From Bradyrhizobium sp. AZCC 1610 (GTDB lineage: Bacteria; Pseudomonadota; Alphaproteobacteria; Rhizobiales; Xanthobacteraceae), in the NCBI RefSeq assembly GCF_036924515.1, contig NZ_JAZHRR010000001.1, positions 6,357,001-6,421,000 of the forward strand: a DNA stretch of 64,000 nt. Direction: 5' to 3'. Below the pieces are notes generated by a model, which was not told where the DNA came from, did not search any database, and was given only the letters and a program-made list of their open reading frames with translations. The position numbers were made by a program, and so were the translations under genes. This document shows positions 51,555 through 60,313 of this stretch, piece by piece (position 1 is the stretch's first letter; each line of letters begins with the position of its first letter).

Positions 51555-53128
51555 GATTGTGTTGCAAAACTCGTTTCTGTCTTTGGACAAGCTTGGCTTT
51601 TGAGTTTTGGCGATCTTTTGGCTCGGATGGTTCCGCGTTGGTTGTGGGTGTTCAGTAGGCGACTTCCAGAGGTGGCGGGGGACAGCAGGTTAGCTTGACC
51701 AGTCGCCTCAGGTTTTGCGCGATGGCTGTAAGCAGTACTTCGTCCCGGACGCCATTCAGGCCTCGCAGCCGAAGCCGGTCGAGCCTGAGAATGCGTTTCA
51801 TATGAGCAAACCGCATCTCGACCTTTTTGCGCTCACGGTGCGACTGCTGGAAAGCTTCCGTATTGGCCAGCGCACGGACACGATCGCGCACATCCTCGTT
51901 GAGGTCGCGGGTAATTTTGCGCACGACCGCTGTCGTGCATTTGGGCTTCAAGGCGCAGCCAGAGCAGTCGCTCTTGCTGGCCCTGTAGTAGACGATGTGA
52001 CCTTGATCGATGTTGCCAGTGCTGGTCAGCTCTGCGCCACCCGGACAAGCGTAAACATTGCGCTTCCGGTCGAAGGCGAAGTCGGCTCGGCTAAAGGTGC
52101 CATCGGGGCGGGCTGATTTGTCCCACACCGGAACGTGCGGCGTGATGTTGCGATCCACCAGCCATTTGAGCAGCCTGACCGCGCCGTAAGCCGTGTCACC
52201 TGCGAGCCTTTGGGGCCGCAGATCGAAGCGACGTTCAACACGGTCCACCATGGTCTGGGTGACAGCAATCTCCACTGCCCGGTTCGCGCGCGTGCCTACC
52301 GCATCGAGGATGATCCCGGCCTTGTTGTCGATCAGATAGTTCGCATCATAAGCAAAGAATGGGTCCACGCCCGGCCTGGTTACCCAAGTTGCTTGCGGGT
52401 CGGTGAGCGAGACTTCCTTGGGAGGCTTGCGTCGATGGCCGCCTTCATTTGAACCGCCGCCGTGTTCACCACCGTGCTCATCGCCACTTGCATCTAGGGC
52501 AGCGATGTACTCGCGAACCGCATGGGAGGCCTCTTCCGCCTTGGGCCATGCGATCGGCTGGTCGCCGGGGAGCCGCTTCATCTTGTCCACATCCGCCTTG
52601 ATCAGGCTCGCGTCGATCGAGAACGCTTCGCCTCCGACGAGCCCCGCCGAAATGCACATTGCCACCACGCCCTCGAATACCCGGCGCAAGGCATCGCTCT
52701 CACGGAAGCGTTCGCGCAGCGCCCGGCAGAACACCGAATGATCAGGGATCTTGTCTTCGATCCCGAGCTTGCAAAACCACCGGTAGGCCAGATTGACCTG
52801 AACTTCAGCGCAGAGCCGCCGCTCGGACGAAGCGCAAATACGTAGCCCACAATCAGCATCCGGATCATGAGCACTGGATCAATCGAAGGCCGACCAGTGT
52901 GCGAGTAGAATATGGCGAGCTCGTCATGCACCCAGCTCAGGTCGAGCAAACCGTCGATTTGCCGTACCAGGTGATCCGGCGGCACGACCTTGTCGAGATC
53001 AAAGGAATAAAAGAACTGGCCCTGACCGCTCTCCTGCCGCCCTAACATCCGCCGCTCCCGCAAATGCCGTCTCATCAGACGGAATCACGGTTCGCGAGTC
53101 GCCTCAAGCGGAGTTTTGCAACACAATC
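51555..53128. mobile_element. IS1182-type insertion sequence with 18-bp inverted repeats
   Basis: GATTGTGTTGCAAAACTC at 51555-51572 is the exact reverse complement of GAGTTTTGCAACACAATC at 53111-53128, giving an element of 1574 bp. It encloses one frameshifted transposase gene. Flanking bases do not show an obvious target duplication. Confidence 0.85.
51652..53075 (-). pseudogene. frameshifted IS1182-family transposase
   Basis: The N-terminal frame (53075 to ~52830) gives SFDLDKVVPPDHLVRQIDGL and TGRPSIDPVLMIRMLIVGYV. The C-terminal frame (from 52734 down) carries the DDE catalytic part (FSIDASLIKADVDKMKRLPG, LAGDTAYGAVRLLKWLVD, RKKVEMRFAHMKRIL). Joining them needs one extra base near 52828, where CTTCGTCCGAGCGG would be expected to read CTTCGnTCCGAGCGG. 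The gene is therefore broken, unless frameshifting occurs. Confidence 0.85.
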
Positions 53129-53282
53129 CCCTCGACAGCAGACATCGGAGGAATGATGCCGCATGTCCGCTTGGGAGCCCTCAAGCCTGAGCACCATTGC
53201 CATCACTGCGGGGCGCAAATGCCCCACCTTCACCATGATTTGTGCGTACATCCGACCGCGCCTACTGGGCAGGGCCACGCCA

Positions 53283-53423
53283 ATGACAGCTCAGTTCCAT
53301 GAGACAACAGAAGCGGAGTTCGAGGTGCAGGTTCGCAACCTCGTGCGCCTCGTGTCAGCTTGCACCTTGGGGCTTTGGTCCTTTTCTGCGGGCCTGCTGA
53401 TCGGGAGCTTTTTTCTGTTTTGA
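53283..53423 (+). CDS. small membrane protein (46 aa)
   Basis: The 46-residue frame reads MTAQFHETTEAEFEVQVRNL, then VRLVSACTLGLWSFSAGLLI and GSFFLF. It has an acidic N-terminal helix and one hydrophobic span. There is no strong ribosome site. It may be a real small inner-membrane protein; support is limited to composition. Confidence 0.4.
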   Translation: MTAQFHETTEAEFEVQVRNLVRLVSACTLGLWSFSAGLLIGSFFLF

Positions 53424-53582
53424 ACAGTGTTGCAGGGGCCGTCAGCACAACAATTTCGCTGGCGCATTGATGAGTGACAATCCGAACCAGCTTCTCTGGC
53501 GCGAGCGCACCTATGAGGTGCGAATGGCCGGGGTGCCGGAGGGGTAATGCCCGCTTTGGCGTCGGTTTGGCCGGACCACCGT

Positions 53583-53646
53583 GACTTCCGGTCTACCCCG
53601 GTGAACGGACATTCTCAGGATAGGCGGGCATGTCTCAAAGGTGCCA
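53583..53646. repeat. 64-bp interspersed repeat, copy 2
   Basis: It is the same unit as 50634-50697, ending AGGCGGGCATGTCTCAAAGG. It extends into GTGCCAACAGCGGACGTCG. It lies just downstream of the cyclase gene end. Confidence 0.7.
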
Positions 53647-53694
53647 ACAGCGGACGTCGTCGCCTCATTCGACACGTCGTCGCAGTCGCGACAG

Positions 53695-54507
53695 TTAACG
53701 CCATTCGATTCCGTATACGTCAACAGGCTGCAGGAAGCCTTTGAGATGGCAGGGACCAATGTTTGTGACATGCGAGCGATCCCGGATGCGATCCTGAACG
53801 GCACTTGATACAAGAATGGCATCGGGCTCGGCCAACTGACACAAACGAGCAGCCAGTTGAACGGTCGCACCAAAAAGGTCATTGCTGTCCGCAATCGGTT
53901 CTCCGACGTCAATACCAATTCGCACCTGAAGCTTCTCCTTGCTTGCCAGATTGAAGGCTTCAAACGCTTGCTGGATGGCGCGGGCGCATTGCACGGAGGC
54001 GGCCGCGTCGGCGAAGGATGCCATGATGCCGTCGCCAGTGTGCTTCACCACATGCCCACCCTTGTCCTTCAATGCGCGGCGAACCAGCGCGTCATGTGCC
54101 CGAACCATCTCCACAGATCGAGCATCGCCAAGACGCTCTGTCATGCTGGTAGAGCCAACGATGTCGGTGAACATAATGGCCCGCAGCGCCGAATCGATTG
54201 TGACGTTGTTTGCCTCGCCGCTCGGTTCCGGATCGGACACTCGCCCCAGAAACGCCTGGACGGCTGAGAGGTCCACTTCGATCACATCTTTCGCCACTTC
54301 GCCATGAGCTTCGTCATGAACCCGCATCGCAGTTTGGATATCCGGTGCGTCAATGAGACAGAAGCCCGTGCCGCGCGATTCATCAAACCAATAGGTCAAG
54401 AAACGAACTCCGTATTGATCTTGCACTTCCAGGTCTTTTCGATGCGCCTCGGCGATATCGGAAGCTGTTAGGCCCGAGAGATCGTGTCGGTCGAGGAAAA
54501 TTGGCAC
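53695..54507 (-). CDS. DUF4242-adenylate/guanylate cyclase fusion
   Basis: In this 270-residue protein, residues 1-90 form a DUF4242 (ferredoxin-like, metal-binding) domain: MPIFLDRHDLSGLTASDIAE, then QYGVRFLTYWFDESRGTGFC and DEAHGEVAKDVIEVD. Residues ~105-265 form a class III nucleotide cyclase: IMFTDIVGSTSMTERLGD (first metal Asp), KHTGDGIMASFADAA (second Asp/Gly motif) and ILVSSAVQDRIRDRSHVTN. Both metal Asp are visible. No membrane or receptor part is present, so the DUF4242 domain is the likely sensor. It is a plausible island cargo gene. Confidence 0.85.
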   Translation of the reverse strand: MPIFLDRHDLSGLTASDIAEAHRKDLEVQDQYGVRFLTYWFDESRGTGFCLIDAPDIQTAMRVHDEAHGEVAKDVIEVDLSAVQAFLGRVSDPEPSGEANNVTIDSALRAIMFTDIVGSTSMTERLGDARSVEMVRAHDALVRRALKDKGGHVVKHTGDGIMASFADAAASVQCARAIQQAFEAFNLASKEKLQVRIGIDVGEPIADSNDLFGATVQLAARLCQLAEPDAILVSSAVQDRIRDRSHVTNIGPCHLKGFLQPVDVYGIEWR

Positions 54508-54729
54508 TGGCGTTGCTCCACCCGTTTCTTCAGACGGACTCGATTGAAATCTGCACTAAGCATGGTGTTTTCGCCGCAAGCGCCATTTAATGTAACAGCT
54601 TGGTAAAGCTTTGGAAGTCCAGGAAGGTCGAGCCGGGACAATTCCTTCAGCCCGATGTCCGTTGTGGGTCCAGGCTGTGTGAAAACGCCGTCAATGATAT
54701 GATTCTCCCGCGATTTGCCGGAGGATTCG

Positions 54730-54880
54730 ATGACGCGCCTTTTCGCTGGCGATGACCGCAGTTAGAGCACATTGTTTCCCGAGCGGTTAGATGACTAATT
54801 GGGCGAGGACAATCCGGTCCGGGCGATCGATGTGTTTGTCGATGAGCTTGATCTCGCCGCGCTGGGCTTTGGCGCTTGCG
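54730..54880 (+). pseudogene. N-terminal remnant of an IS1182-type transposase
   Basis: The frame opens with ATG at 54730 after GGAGGATTCG: MTRLFAGDDRS, stop (TAG for CAG), STLFPERLDD, stop (TAA for TAT), then LGEDNPVRAIDVFVDELDLA and ALGFG. It is the start of the common DDE transposase, with two in-frame stops and no downstream part. A terminal-repeat-like GGCTGTGTGAAAACG lies about 60 nt upstream. Confidence 0.8.
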
Positions 54881-55665
54881 CAAGTCGGCGGCGGACTACT
54901 TGTTGAAAGCCATCGTCGACCTTGCCGGCATAGGCTAGGTTGTTCCCCTTGCGCCTTCGGACATCACACTCAACCCGGTGACGGCCTTTTCGCGAAGATG
55001 CTTCTTAGCGAAGGCCCGCAGAGGTCTACACGCGCGGAACTGCCAGTGTCGCCCGAGATATCTCCAAAGGAGATATGCCAGACGGTGTTCGGATAGCTGC
55101 CGGTGCACACCAAATGGGTCGTATCGTATGCGTAGTTGGCGCAGCGTTTGAGAGACTGCTTAGCCAGCGCGGCTTGATGATCAGGGCAGCTCAGGCCAGT
55201 TCTTTTGTCTTCGGCCCTGCCGGCATCGTCCTCGAAAAAGCAATCCCGCAACTGCGCTCTTGGCGCTCCGATTGCTTCCAATTAAGCCCTTTGTTCAGTA
55301 TTGGGCAGACGTTGCAATCTTACGATGAGAAGTGCGGTTCCCGCCAGACCGATCAAGCTTCCGTCCGAGCGCGTTATGGCCCGACGTTTGTCTCGGCGTG
55401 ACGTGACGAGCCTCTACACGCTCGTCGGAAGTCCACTGAAGAAAACTCTGAACAGCCGTTAATGGAACCGGAACGAAAGTCCTCAGCGCGGAATTGTTGT
55501 TGCGAGACCGTCGCCCGCCGTTACGAAACGGCGCATGTCGCGGATAGCCAAAGGTCTTTGGACCCGCTGTTCAAGAGCAAGCGCTCGCGCACGATAGCCA
55601 AAGGCGGCGGTCTCCATTCAATCCTGCAAGGTTGCTAGAACTGACCTTGGTGTCGGAGAACTGTT
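54881..55665. other. island region with no recognised gene
   Basis: About 785 bases lie between the transposase remnant and the 85-residue gene. A minus-strand frame (54970-55281) includes YAYDTTHLVCTGSYPNTVWH, but no homology is evident, so it is not called. No tRNA or strong hairpin was seen. Confidence 0.4.
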
Positions 55666-55923
55666 GTGCGAAACCCTGTTGACATTAACACCCGGCATAG
55701 TCGCGCGATCGTTCGAGAGATTGGCGAGAGACTAAGGTCATCATTAAAGGAAGATCGAGAGTTGCCCGCGAATTTCAAAATGCAAATCGAACGATTGCGC
55801 CAATCCGAACAAGAGGCGTTAGTGGCATTCGATCCTGCTCAATCAGCGACACGGCAGCATCGCAAAAGCCCGGCTGCCGTTTGGGACGTTCGGGCGAACG
55901 CAATAGGGCTGACCAAGAACTAG
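55666..55923 (+). CDS. small conserved hypothetical protein (85 aa)
   Basis: The GTG start after GGAGAA gives (M)RNPVDINTRHSRAIVREIGE, RLRSSLKEDRELPANFKMQI and ERLRQSE, as in many unnamed rhizobial proteins of ~65 residues. The last ~25 residues (RQHRKSPAAVWDVRANAIGL) look like a non-homologous extension. A terminator follows at once. The function is unknown. Confidence 0.65.
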   Translation: MRNPVDINTRHSRAIVREIGERLRSSLKEDRELPANFKMQIERLRQSEQEALVAFDPAQSATRQHRKSPAAVWDVRANAIGLTKN

Positions 55924-55946
55924 CCGCCTCCGGGCGGCTTTTTCTT
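55922..55946 (+). terminator. rho-independent terminator
   Basis: A perfect 7-bp stem AGCCGCC / GGCGGCT with loop TCCG is followed by TTTTCTTT. It begins at the stop codon of the 85-residue gene. Confidence 0.85.
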
Positions 55947-56148
55947 TGCCACTAAGCGCTCTGGCGGAGCAGCCACATCGCGAACTACCCTCAGCTGGTC
56001 GAGCGGGTGTAGGCGAAGTCTGCCTTACCCATAAGAACGGACTACCGTGGGACGTGCCCATGTCTGTTTGTGCCAACAGCAGATGTCGCGTATTCCTCCG
56101 GCGAAGGCCGCCTTGCCTGAAATGATGTGACGGTGAAGACATAGGCGT

Positions 56149-56598
56149 ATGACTGAGCATACGCCTATTCCGAAGACCTCTCGGCTTGACGTTATCTCGA
56201 CGGGAGCCCGGCGCCGTTGGACATTGGACGCGAAGCACCGGATCGTGGCGGAGAGCTATAGCGGGCCACGGCTTGTGTCGGTGACGGCGCGGCGAAACGG
56301 GCTGTCCGCGAGCCAATTGTTCACGTGGCGCCGGCTGGCTCGGGAAGGCCGGCTTGTCGAGGCGGATGAGACCACAGTGTTTGCACCGGCGATTATCCGA
56401 GGCGAATCCCTGGCGGGCAGTCAGACGTCGGTGCCGGAACATGTCGTCCCTGCGGAGAACGTGCCATCTCCGTCCTGTCTGACCACGGCATCAGGCCGGA
56501 TCGAGATCGTGCTGATGCACGGGCCTCGCGTGATCGTCGACACTGGTGTCGATGCGGCGGCGCTTCGCCGGGTTCTCGATGTGTTGGAGCGCCCATGA
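56149..56598 (+). CDS. tnpA: IS66 accessory protein TnpA
   Basis: The 149-residue protein reads STGARRRWTLDAKHRIVAES, then a helix-turn-helix (VSVTARRNGLSASQLFTWRR) and a C-terminal SGRIEIVLMHGPRVIVDTGV. This is the IS66 Orf1 type, which probably binds element DNA. Confidence 0.9.
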   Translation: MTEHTPIPKTSRLDVISTGARRRWTLDAKHRIVAESYSGPRLVSVTARRNGLSASQLFTWRRLAREGRLVEADETTVFAPAIIRGESLAGSQTSVPEHVVPAENVPSPSCLTTASGRIEIVLMHGPRVIVDTGVDAAALRRVLDVLERP

Positions 56599-56942
56599 TC
56601 CCACTTCCGCAGGGGGTGCGGGTCTGGCTCGCGACCGGCCACACCGATATGAGGAAGGGGTTTGCGAGCCTGTCGTTGCTGGTGCAGGAGGTGCTGCGGC
56701 GCGATCCGCTGAGCGGTCATCTGTTCTGCTTCCGGGGACGTCGGGGCGATCTGTTGAAGGTGATCTGGCACGACGGCCAAGGCGCGTGCCTGTTCACGAA
56801 GCGGCTGGAGCGAGGCCGCTTTTTGTGGCCGAGCGTGGCGGACGGCGCGATAACGATCTCTCCGGCGCAGCTCGGCTATCTGCTGTCGGGGATCGATTGG
56901 CGCCATCCGCAGGAAAGTTGGCGTCCGACGTCGGTGGGATGA
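56595..56942 (+). CDS. tnpB: IS66 accessory protein TnpB
   Basis: The 115-residue IS66 Orf2 (not the RNA-guided IS200/IS605 TnpB) has the landmarks GVRVWLATGHTDMRKGFASL, GHLFCFRGRRGDLLKVIWHD and FLWPSVADGAITISPAQL. It is complete in length and overlaps tnpA by ATGA. Confidence 0.92.
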   Translation: MIPLPQGVRVWLATGHTDMRKGFASLSLLVQEVLRRDPLSGHLFCFRGRRGDLLKVIWHDGQGACLFTKRLERGRFLWPSVADGAITISPAQLGYLLSGIDWRHPQESWRPTSVG

Positions 56943-56986
56943 TGGATTTGGCTTGCAGGCGATGATGGATGTGATTCCATCGCCTT

Positions 56987-58654
56987 GTGAAACCCGCGTC
57001 TGAATCGCTTCCGTCCGATCTTGCTGCCGCCCACGCGATGATCCTCGCGGAGCGCGCCGCGCGAGTGGAAGCGGAAGCTGTTGCGGCGGGCGCCAAAGCC
57101 GAGGCGGCCACCGCTCAGGCGGACCTCTCCAGCCATGAAGCGCTGATCGCCCATCTGAAACTCCAGATCGAGAAGCTGCGGCGCGAACTCTACGGCAGCC
57201 GCTCGGAACGCACGGCGCGGCTTCTCGAACAGATGGAACTGCAACTGGAAGACCTGGAGGCCGCCGCAACCGAGGATGAACTGGCAGCGGAGAAAGCGGC
57301 GGCGCGAACGGAGACGGTCAAGTCGTTCGAGCGCAGGCGACCTTCGCGCAAACCCTTTCCCGAGCATTTGCCGCGTGAGCGCGTGGTGATTGCTGCGCCC
57401 GAGAATTGTCCCTGCTGCGGCTCGGCGAAGCTGTCGAAGCTCGGCGAGGACGTCACTGAGACGCTGGAGGTCGTTCCCAGGTCCTGGAAGGTGATCCAGA
57501 CGGTGCGGGAGAGATTCTCCTGCCGGAGCTGCGAGACGATCGCGCAGCCACCGGCACCGTTCCATGTGACGCCGCGCGGCTTCGCTGGGCCGAACCTTCT
57601 GGCCATGATCCTGTTCGAGAAGTTCGGCCAGCACCAGCCGCTGAACCGGCAGAGCGAGCGATATGCCCGCGAGGGGATCGATCTGAGCGTATCGACACTG
57701 GCCGACCAGGTGGGCGCCTGCACGACGGTGCTGCAGCCACTCCACGCGCTGATCGAGGCCCATGTCCTGGCCGCGGAACGGTTGCACGGTGACGACACCA
57801 CGATCCCGATCCTGGCGAAGGGCAAGACGGTCAAGGGGCACATCTGGACCTACGTCCGTGACGATCGTTCCTTCGGCAGTCGGGCACCGCCGGCGGCGCT
57901 GTATTACGCCTCGCGCGACCGACGGCACGAACATCCCGTCCGGCATCTTCGCGACTTCGCCGGCATTCTGCAGGCCGACGCTTATGACGGGTACAACGAG
58001 CTTTACGCGGCGTTCCGCTTGCCGGGGCCGATCACATCGGCGCTGTGTTGGGCGCACGCAAGGCGGCAGTTCTTCGAGTTGGCTGATATTGCCGCCAATG
58101 CCCGGCGTGGCAAGAAGGCAGCCGCGATCTCGCCTGTCGCGCTGGAGGCCGTCAGGCGCATCGATATGCTGTTTGATATCGAGCGCGGCATCAATGGCCT
58201 TGTCGCTGACGAGCGGCGGCGCGTCCGCAAGGAGCAGAGCGCCCCTCTTGTGACGGCCCTGGAAGCCTGGCTGCGGGAGGAGCGTGCCCGCCTGTCGCGC
58301 TCGGCCTCCGTTGTCGAGCCGATCGACTACATGCTCAAGCGTTGGGACCGGTTTGCGCGATTCATCGACGACGGCCGGATCTGCCTCACCAACAACGCGG
58401 CCGAACGCGCGCTGCGCGGCTTTGCTCTGGGACGCAAATCCTGGCTGTTCGCCGGCTCCGAACGCGGTGCCGATCGTGCCGCTGCCATGGCCACGCTAAT
58501 CATGACGGCGAAGCTCAACGATATCGATCCGCTGGCCTGGCTTGCCGACGTACTCGGCCGCATCGCCGGCATCCCGCAGGGGCGGCTCCATGAGCTGCTG
58601 CCCTGGGAATGGAAACGCACGGCGTCAAATCCCGCCGCCGCTCAGGCAGCCTAA
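56987..58654 (+). CDS. tnpC: IS66 transposase TnpC
   Basis: In this 555-residue transposase, a coiled coil with the LYGSRSERTARL segment comes first. A zinc-finger part (CPCCGSAKLSKLG, CRSCETIAQPP) follows. The DDE catalytic domain has LHGDDTTIPILA, QADAYDGYN, WAHARRQFFELA and the terminal NNAAERALRGFALGRKSWLF with Glu. Length is normal and no break is visible, so it may be active. The start is GTG. Confidence 0.92.
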   Translation: MKPASESLPSDLAAAHAMILAERAARVEAEAVAAGAKAEAATAQADLSSHEALIAHLKLQIEKLRRELYGSRSERTARLLEQMELQLEDLEAAATEDELAAEKAAARTETVKSFERRRPSRKPFPEHLPRERVVIAAPENCPCCGSAKLSKLGEDVTETLEVVPRSWKVIQTVRERFSCRSCETIAQPPAPFHVTPRGFAGPNLLAMILFEKFGQHQPLNRQSERYAREGIDLSVSTLADQVGACTTVLQPLHALIEAHVLAAERLHGDDTTIPILAKGKTVKGHIWTYVRDDRSFGSRAPPAALYYASRDRRHEHPVRHLRDFAGILQADAYDGYNELYAAFRLPGPITSALCWAHARRQFFELADIAANARRGKKAAAISPVALEAVRRIDMLFDIERGINGLVADERRRVRKEQSAPLVTALEAWLREERARLSRSASVVEPIDYMLKRWDRFARFIDDGRICLTNNAAERALRGFALGRKSWLFAGSERGADRAAAMATLIMTAKLNDIDPLAWLADVLGRIAGIPQGRLHELLPWEWKRTASNPAAAQAA

Positions 58655-58755
58655 CTATCACGTCGGGTCAAAACGGCATCGACGGGCTGCGCGATCTTCT
58701 GGCGTGGAATTGGAGTGTCGCACCCGAACGAACTGGGATGGCGGCATGATGCGCA

Positions 58756-59193
58756 TCATCGCAGGCTGGCCGGCTCGACTGCGGTCTCGGCGTCCGCAGT
58801 ATCGGCGTGGATAGCCTCCCGGATCAGCCGCTCCGTCGTCTGCTCGAAATAGAGCCAGAGGTCCGTGTGCAGGTCAGAAAACTGCCGCCACACCACGGTG
58901 TCGAAAAAGCGGCGCGGTGCCCTGACCATGATCGTCGTCGAGCGCTGCCGCGGATATCGGAACGGCCGAATGCCATAACGCCGGCACAAGGCGATGAACA
59001 ATCGGACCGACCATTGGTCCGGCAAGCTGAACTTCATCTCGACGGCGGGATCGCGGCGGCAGGCCTCCTCGAGCTTGGCCTTCAGCCGCTCTGCCGCGGC
59101 TTCGGCGGCATCACGTTCTCCCGCAGTGGTCGCGCCGAAATATAGCGCTTCCACCTTCTTTAGCCGCTCCCGAAGCTGCTCTTCGATCAGCAT
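58756..59193 (-). CDS. conserved hypothetical protein of mobile regions (145 aa)
   Basis: The 145-residue protein opens MLIEEQLRERLKKVEALYFG, a helical start like DUF2786 proteins. MKFSLPDQWSVRLFIALCRR, YGIRPFRYPRQRSTTIMVRA and a helical end FSDLHTDLWLYFEQTTERL follow. GGAGCGAGG precedes this ATG; an earlier in-frame ATG lacks a site. I recall similar proteins in rhizobial islands. The function is unknown. The next 480 bases (59194-59674) hold nothing recognised. Confidence 0.65.
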   Translation of the reverse strand: MLIEEQLRERLKKVEALYFGATTAGERDAAEAAAERLKAKLEEACRRDPAVEMKFSLPDQWSVRLFIALCRRYGIRPFRYPRQRSTTIMVRAPRRFFDTVVWRQFSDLHTDLWLYFEQTTERLIREAIHADTADAETAVEPASLR

Positions 59194-59674
59194 AACCTCG
59201 CTCCTTGATAGAAACGAGGCCATCGCACGAACCGGCCGTCAATCGCGGAAAATACGCCGTCCACACATCATTGCACGGCCGGCCTGGAGTTCGGACCAGA
59301 GTCTCCCGCGGCCTTGGGCGGATGCTTACGATGTCGCGCGTGCAGTGAGGCCAGGAGTAATGCGTAATACATGGGGCGCCATCTAGGGTGTCGCGCTGCG
59401 CCGTGTCGTGGTTGATCTAAATCTGCGCTTCTCTTTGGGAGTGCGATGCGCAGCTGTCTCCGCGTCGCATCAGGAGCAACAAACTCTCAACTTACAATAC
59501 CGAGTGAAATAGGCGTTTCTTGCTGCGGTGCGCCTAAGCATCAAACTATATGATAGTCGGGAAGCATTGGTATCTATTCACCTTTTACCGCCACGAGAAT
59601 TGCTGCATGTGTAGGAACAGAGCCTCAAGAGTTTGCATTGTTCATTTGTTTTCCATTCGTTTGCGAGGCCGTCC

Positions 59675-60193
59675 ATGCGTCTTATTTTTGGAATAGTCGC
59701 GATTGCGACAGTCCCGGCTTGGTTGTGCGTACATGTAGATTCTGCTGCAGCACAGACTTTCAATGATAGATGGTCTATCATTCCAAAAGCGCACGCAGAA
59801 CCGGTTCCCGAGGTACTCGACCAGACCAGGCAAAATCCGCTAGAGCAACCTTCGACTGGAGGAGAGACCACTCGTCGTCCGGAAGATCGCTCAGCCCCTC
59901 GATCTTCAAACCGGGTTTTTTCCGGAAAAGCCTCTTACTATTCATATCCGACAGGAAAAACAGCGAGTGGTACGTCGTTCATTCGGGATTCACTGACCGC
60001 TGCCCACCGCAACCTGCCGTTCGGCACAAGAGTTCGTGTAACTGATCTTGCGAGCAGCAAGTCCGTAGTAGTTCGTATAACCGACCGGGGGCCATGGGTT
60101 CGCGGCCGCGTCCTTGACCTTTCGCTCGGCGCTGCGCGCAGTTTGGGAATTACGGACCGCGGCGTGGCCCAGGTTCGCGCTCAGGTACTTTAG
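59675..60193 (+). CDS. RlpA-like septal ring lytic transglycosylase
   Basis: The 172-residue protein has a signal peptide (MRLIFGIVAIATVPAWLCVH, cleaved near SAAAQ) and a Pro/Arg linker. A double-psi beta-barrel follows: GKASYYSYPTGKTASGTSF, LTAAHRNLPFGTRVRVTDLA, VVRITDRGPWVRGRVLDLSL. The conserved Asp of this fold (ITDRGPW) is present. There is no SPOR domain, so it would not target denuded glycan as E. coli RlpA does. It is AT-richer than the core genes, suggesting acquisition with the island. Confidence 0.85.
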   Translation: MRLIFGIVAIATVPAWLCVHVDSAAAQTFNDRWSIIPKAHAEPVPEVLDQTRQNPLEQPSTGGETTRRPEDRSAPRSSNRVFSGKASYYSYPTGKTASGTSFIRDSLTAAHRNLPFGTRVRVTDLASSKSVVVRITDRGPWVRGRVLDLSLGAARSLGITDRGVAQVRAQVL

Positions 60194-60313
60194 CTTGTGG
60201 TCTGCTAGGGGAAGTCTCGTAGCAAGGAATGGAGAGACAAAGTATCAGGAGATGAGCCGCGGGTGCGTCATCCCTTCGATAGTAGTCTCCACCATGTCTC
60301 TTATGGGTCATGT

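Larger units (their letters stand above)
56149..58654 (+). mobile_element. IS66-family insertion sequence (tnpA-tnpB-tnpC)
   Basis: Three genes lie in the standard IS66 order. tnpA and tnpB overlap by ATGA and tnpB is followed by tnpC after 44 nt. I could not place the terminal inverted repeats, so the limits given are those of the genes. All three reading frames are intact. Confidence 0.85.

Noticed and set aside
54970..55281. Minus-strand frame with YAYDTTHLVCTGSYPNTVWH
   Set aside because: Some protein-like character, but no family, no ribosome site and a competing frame on the other strand; left uncalled.
55951..56148. Possible IS66 left inverted repeat
   Set aside because: Compared with the stretch behind tnpC (58655-58800), only weak similarity was found, so the element ends are not claimed.
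56876..58057. 393-codon minus-strand frame across IS66 tnpC
   Set aside because: Antisense shadow of the transposase, Arg-rich throughout.
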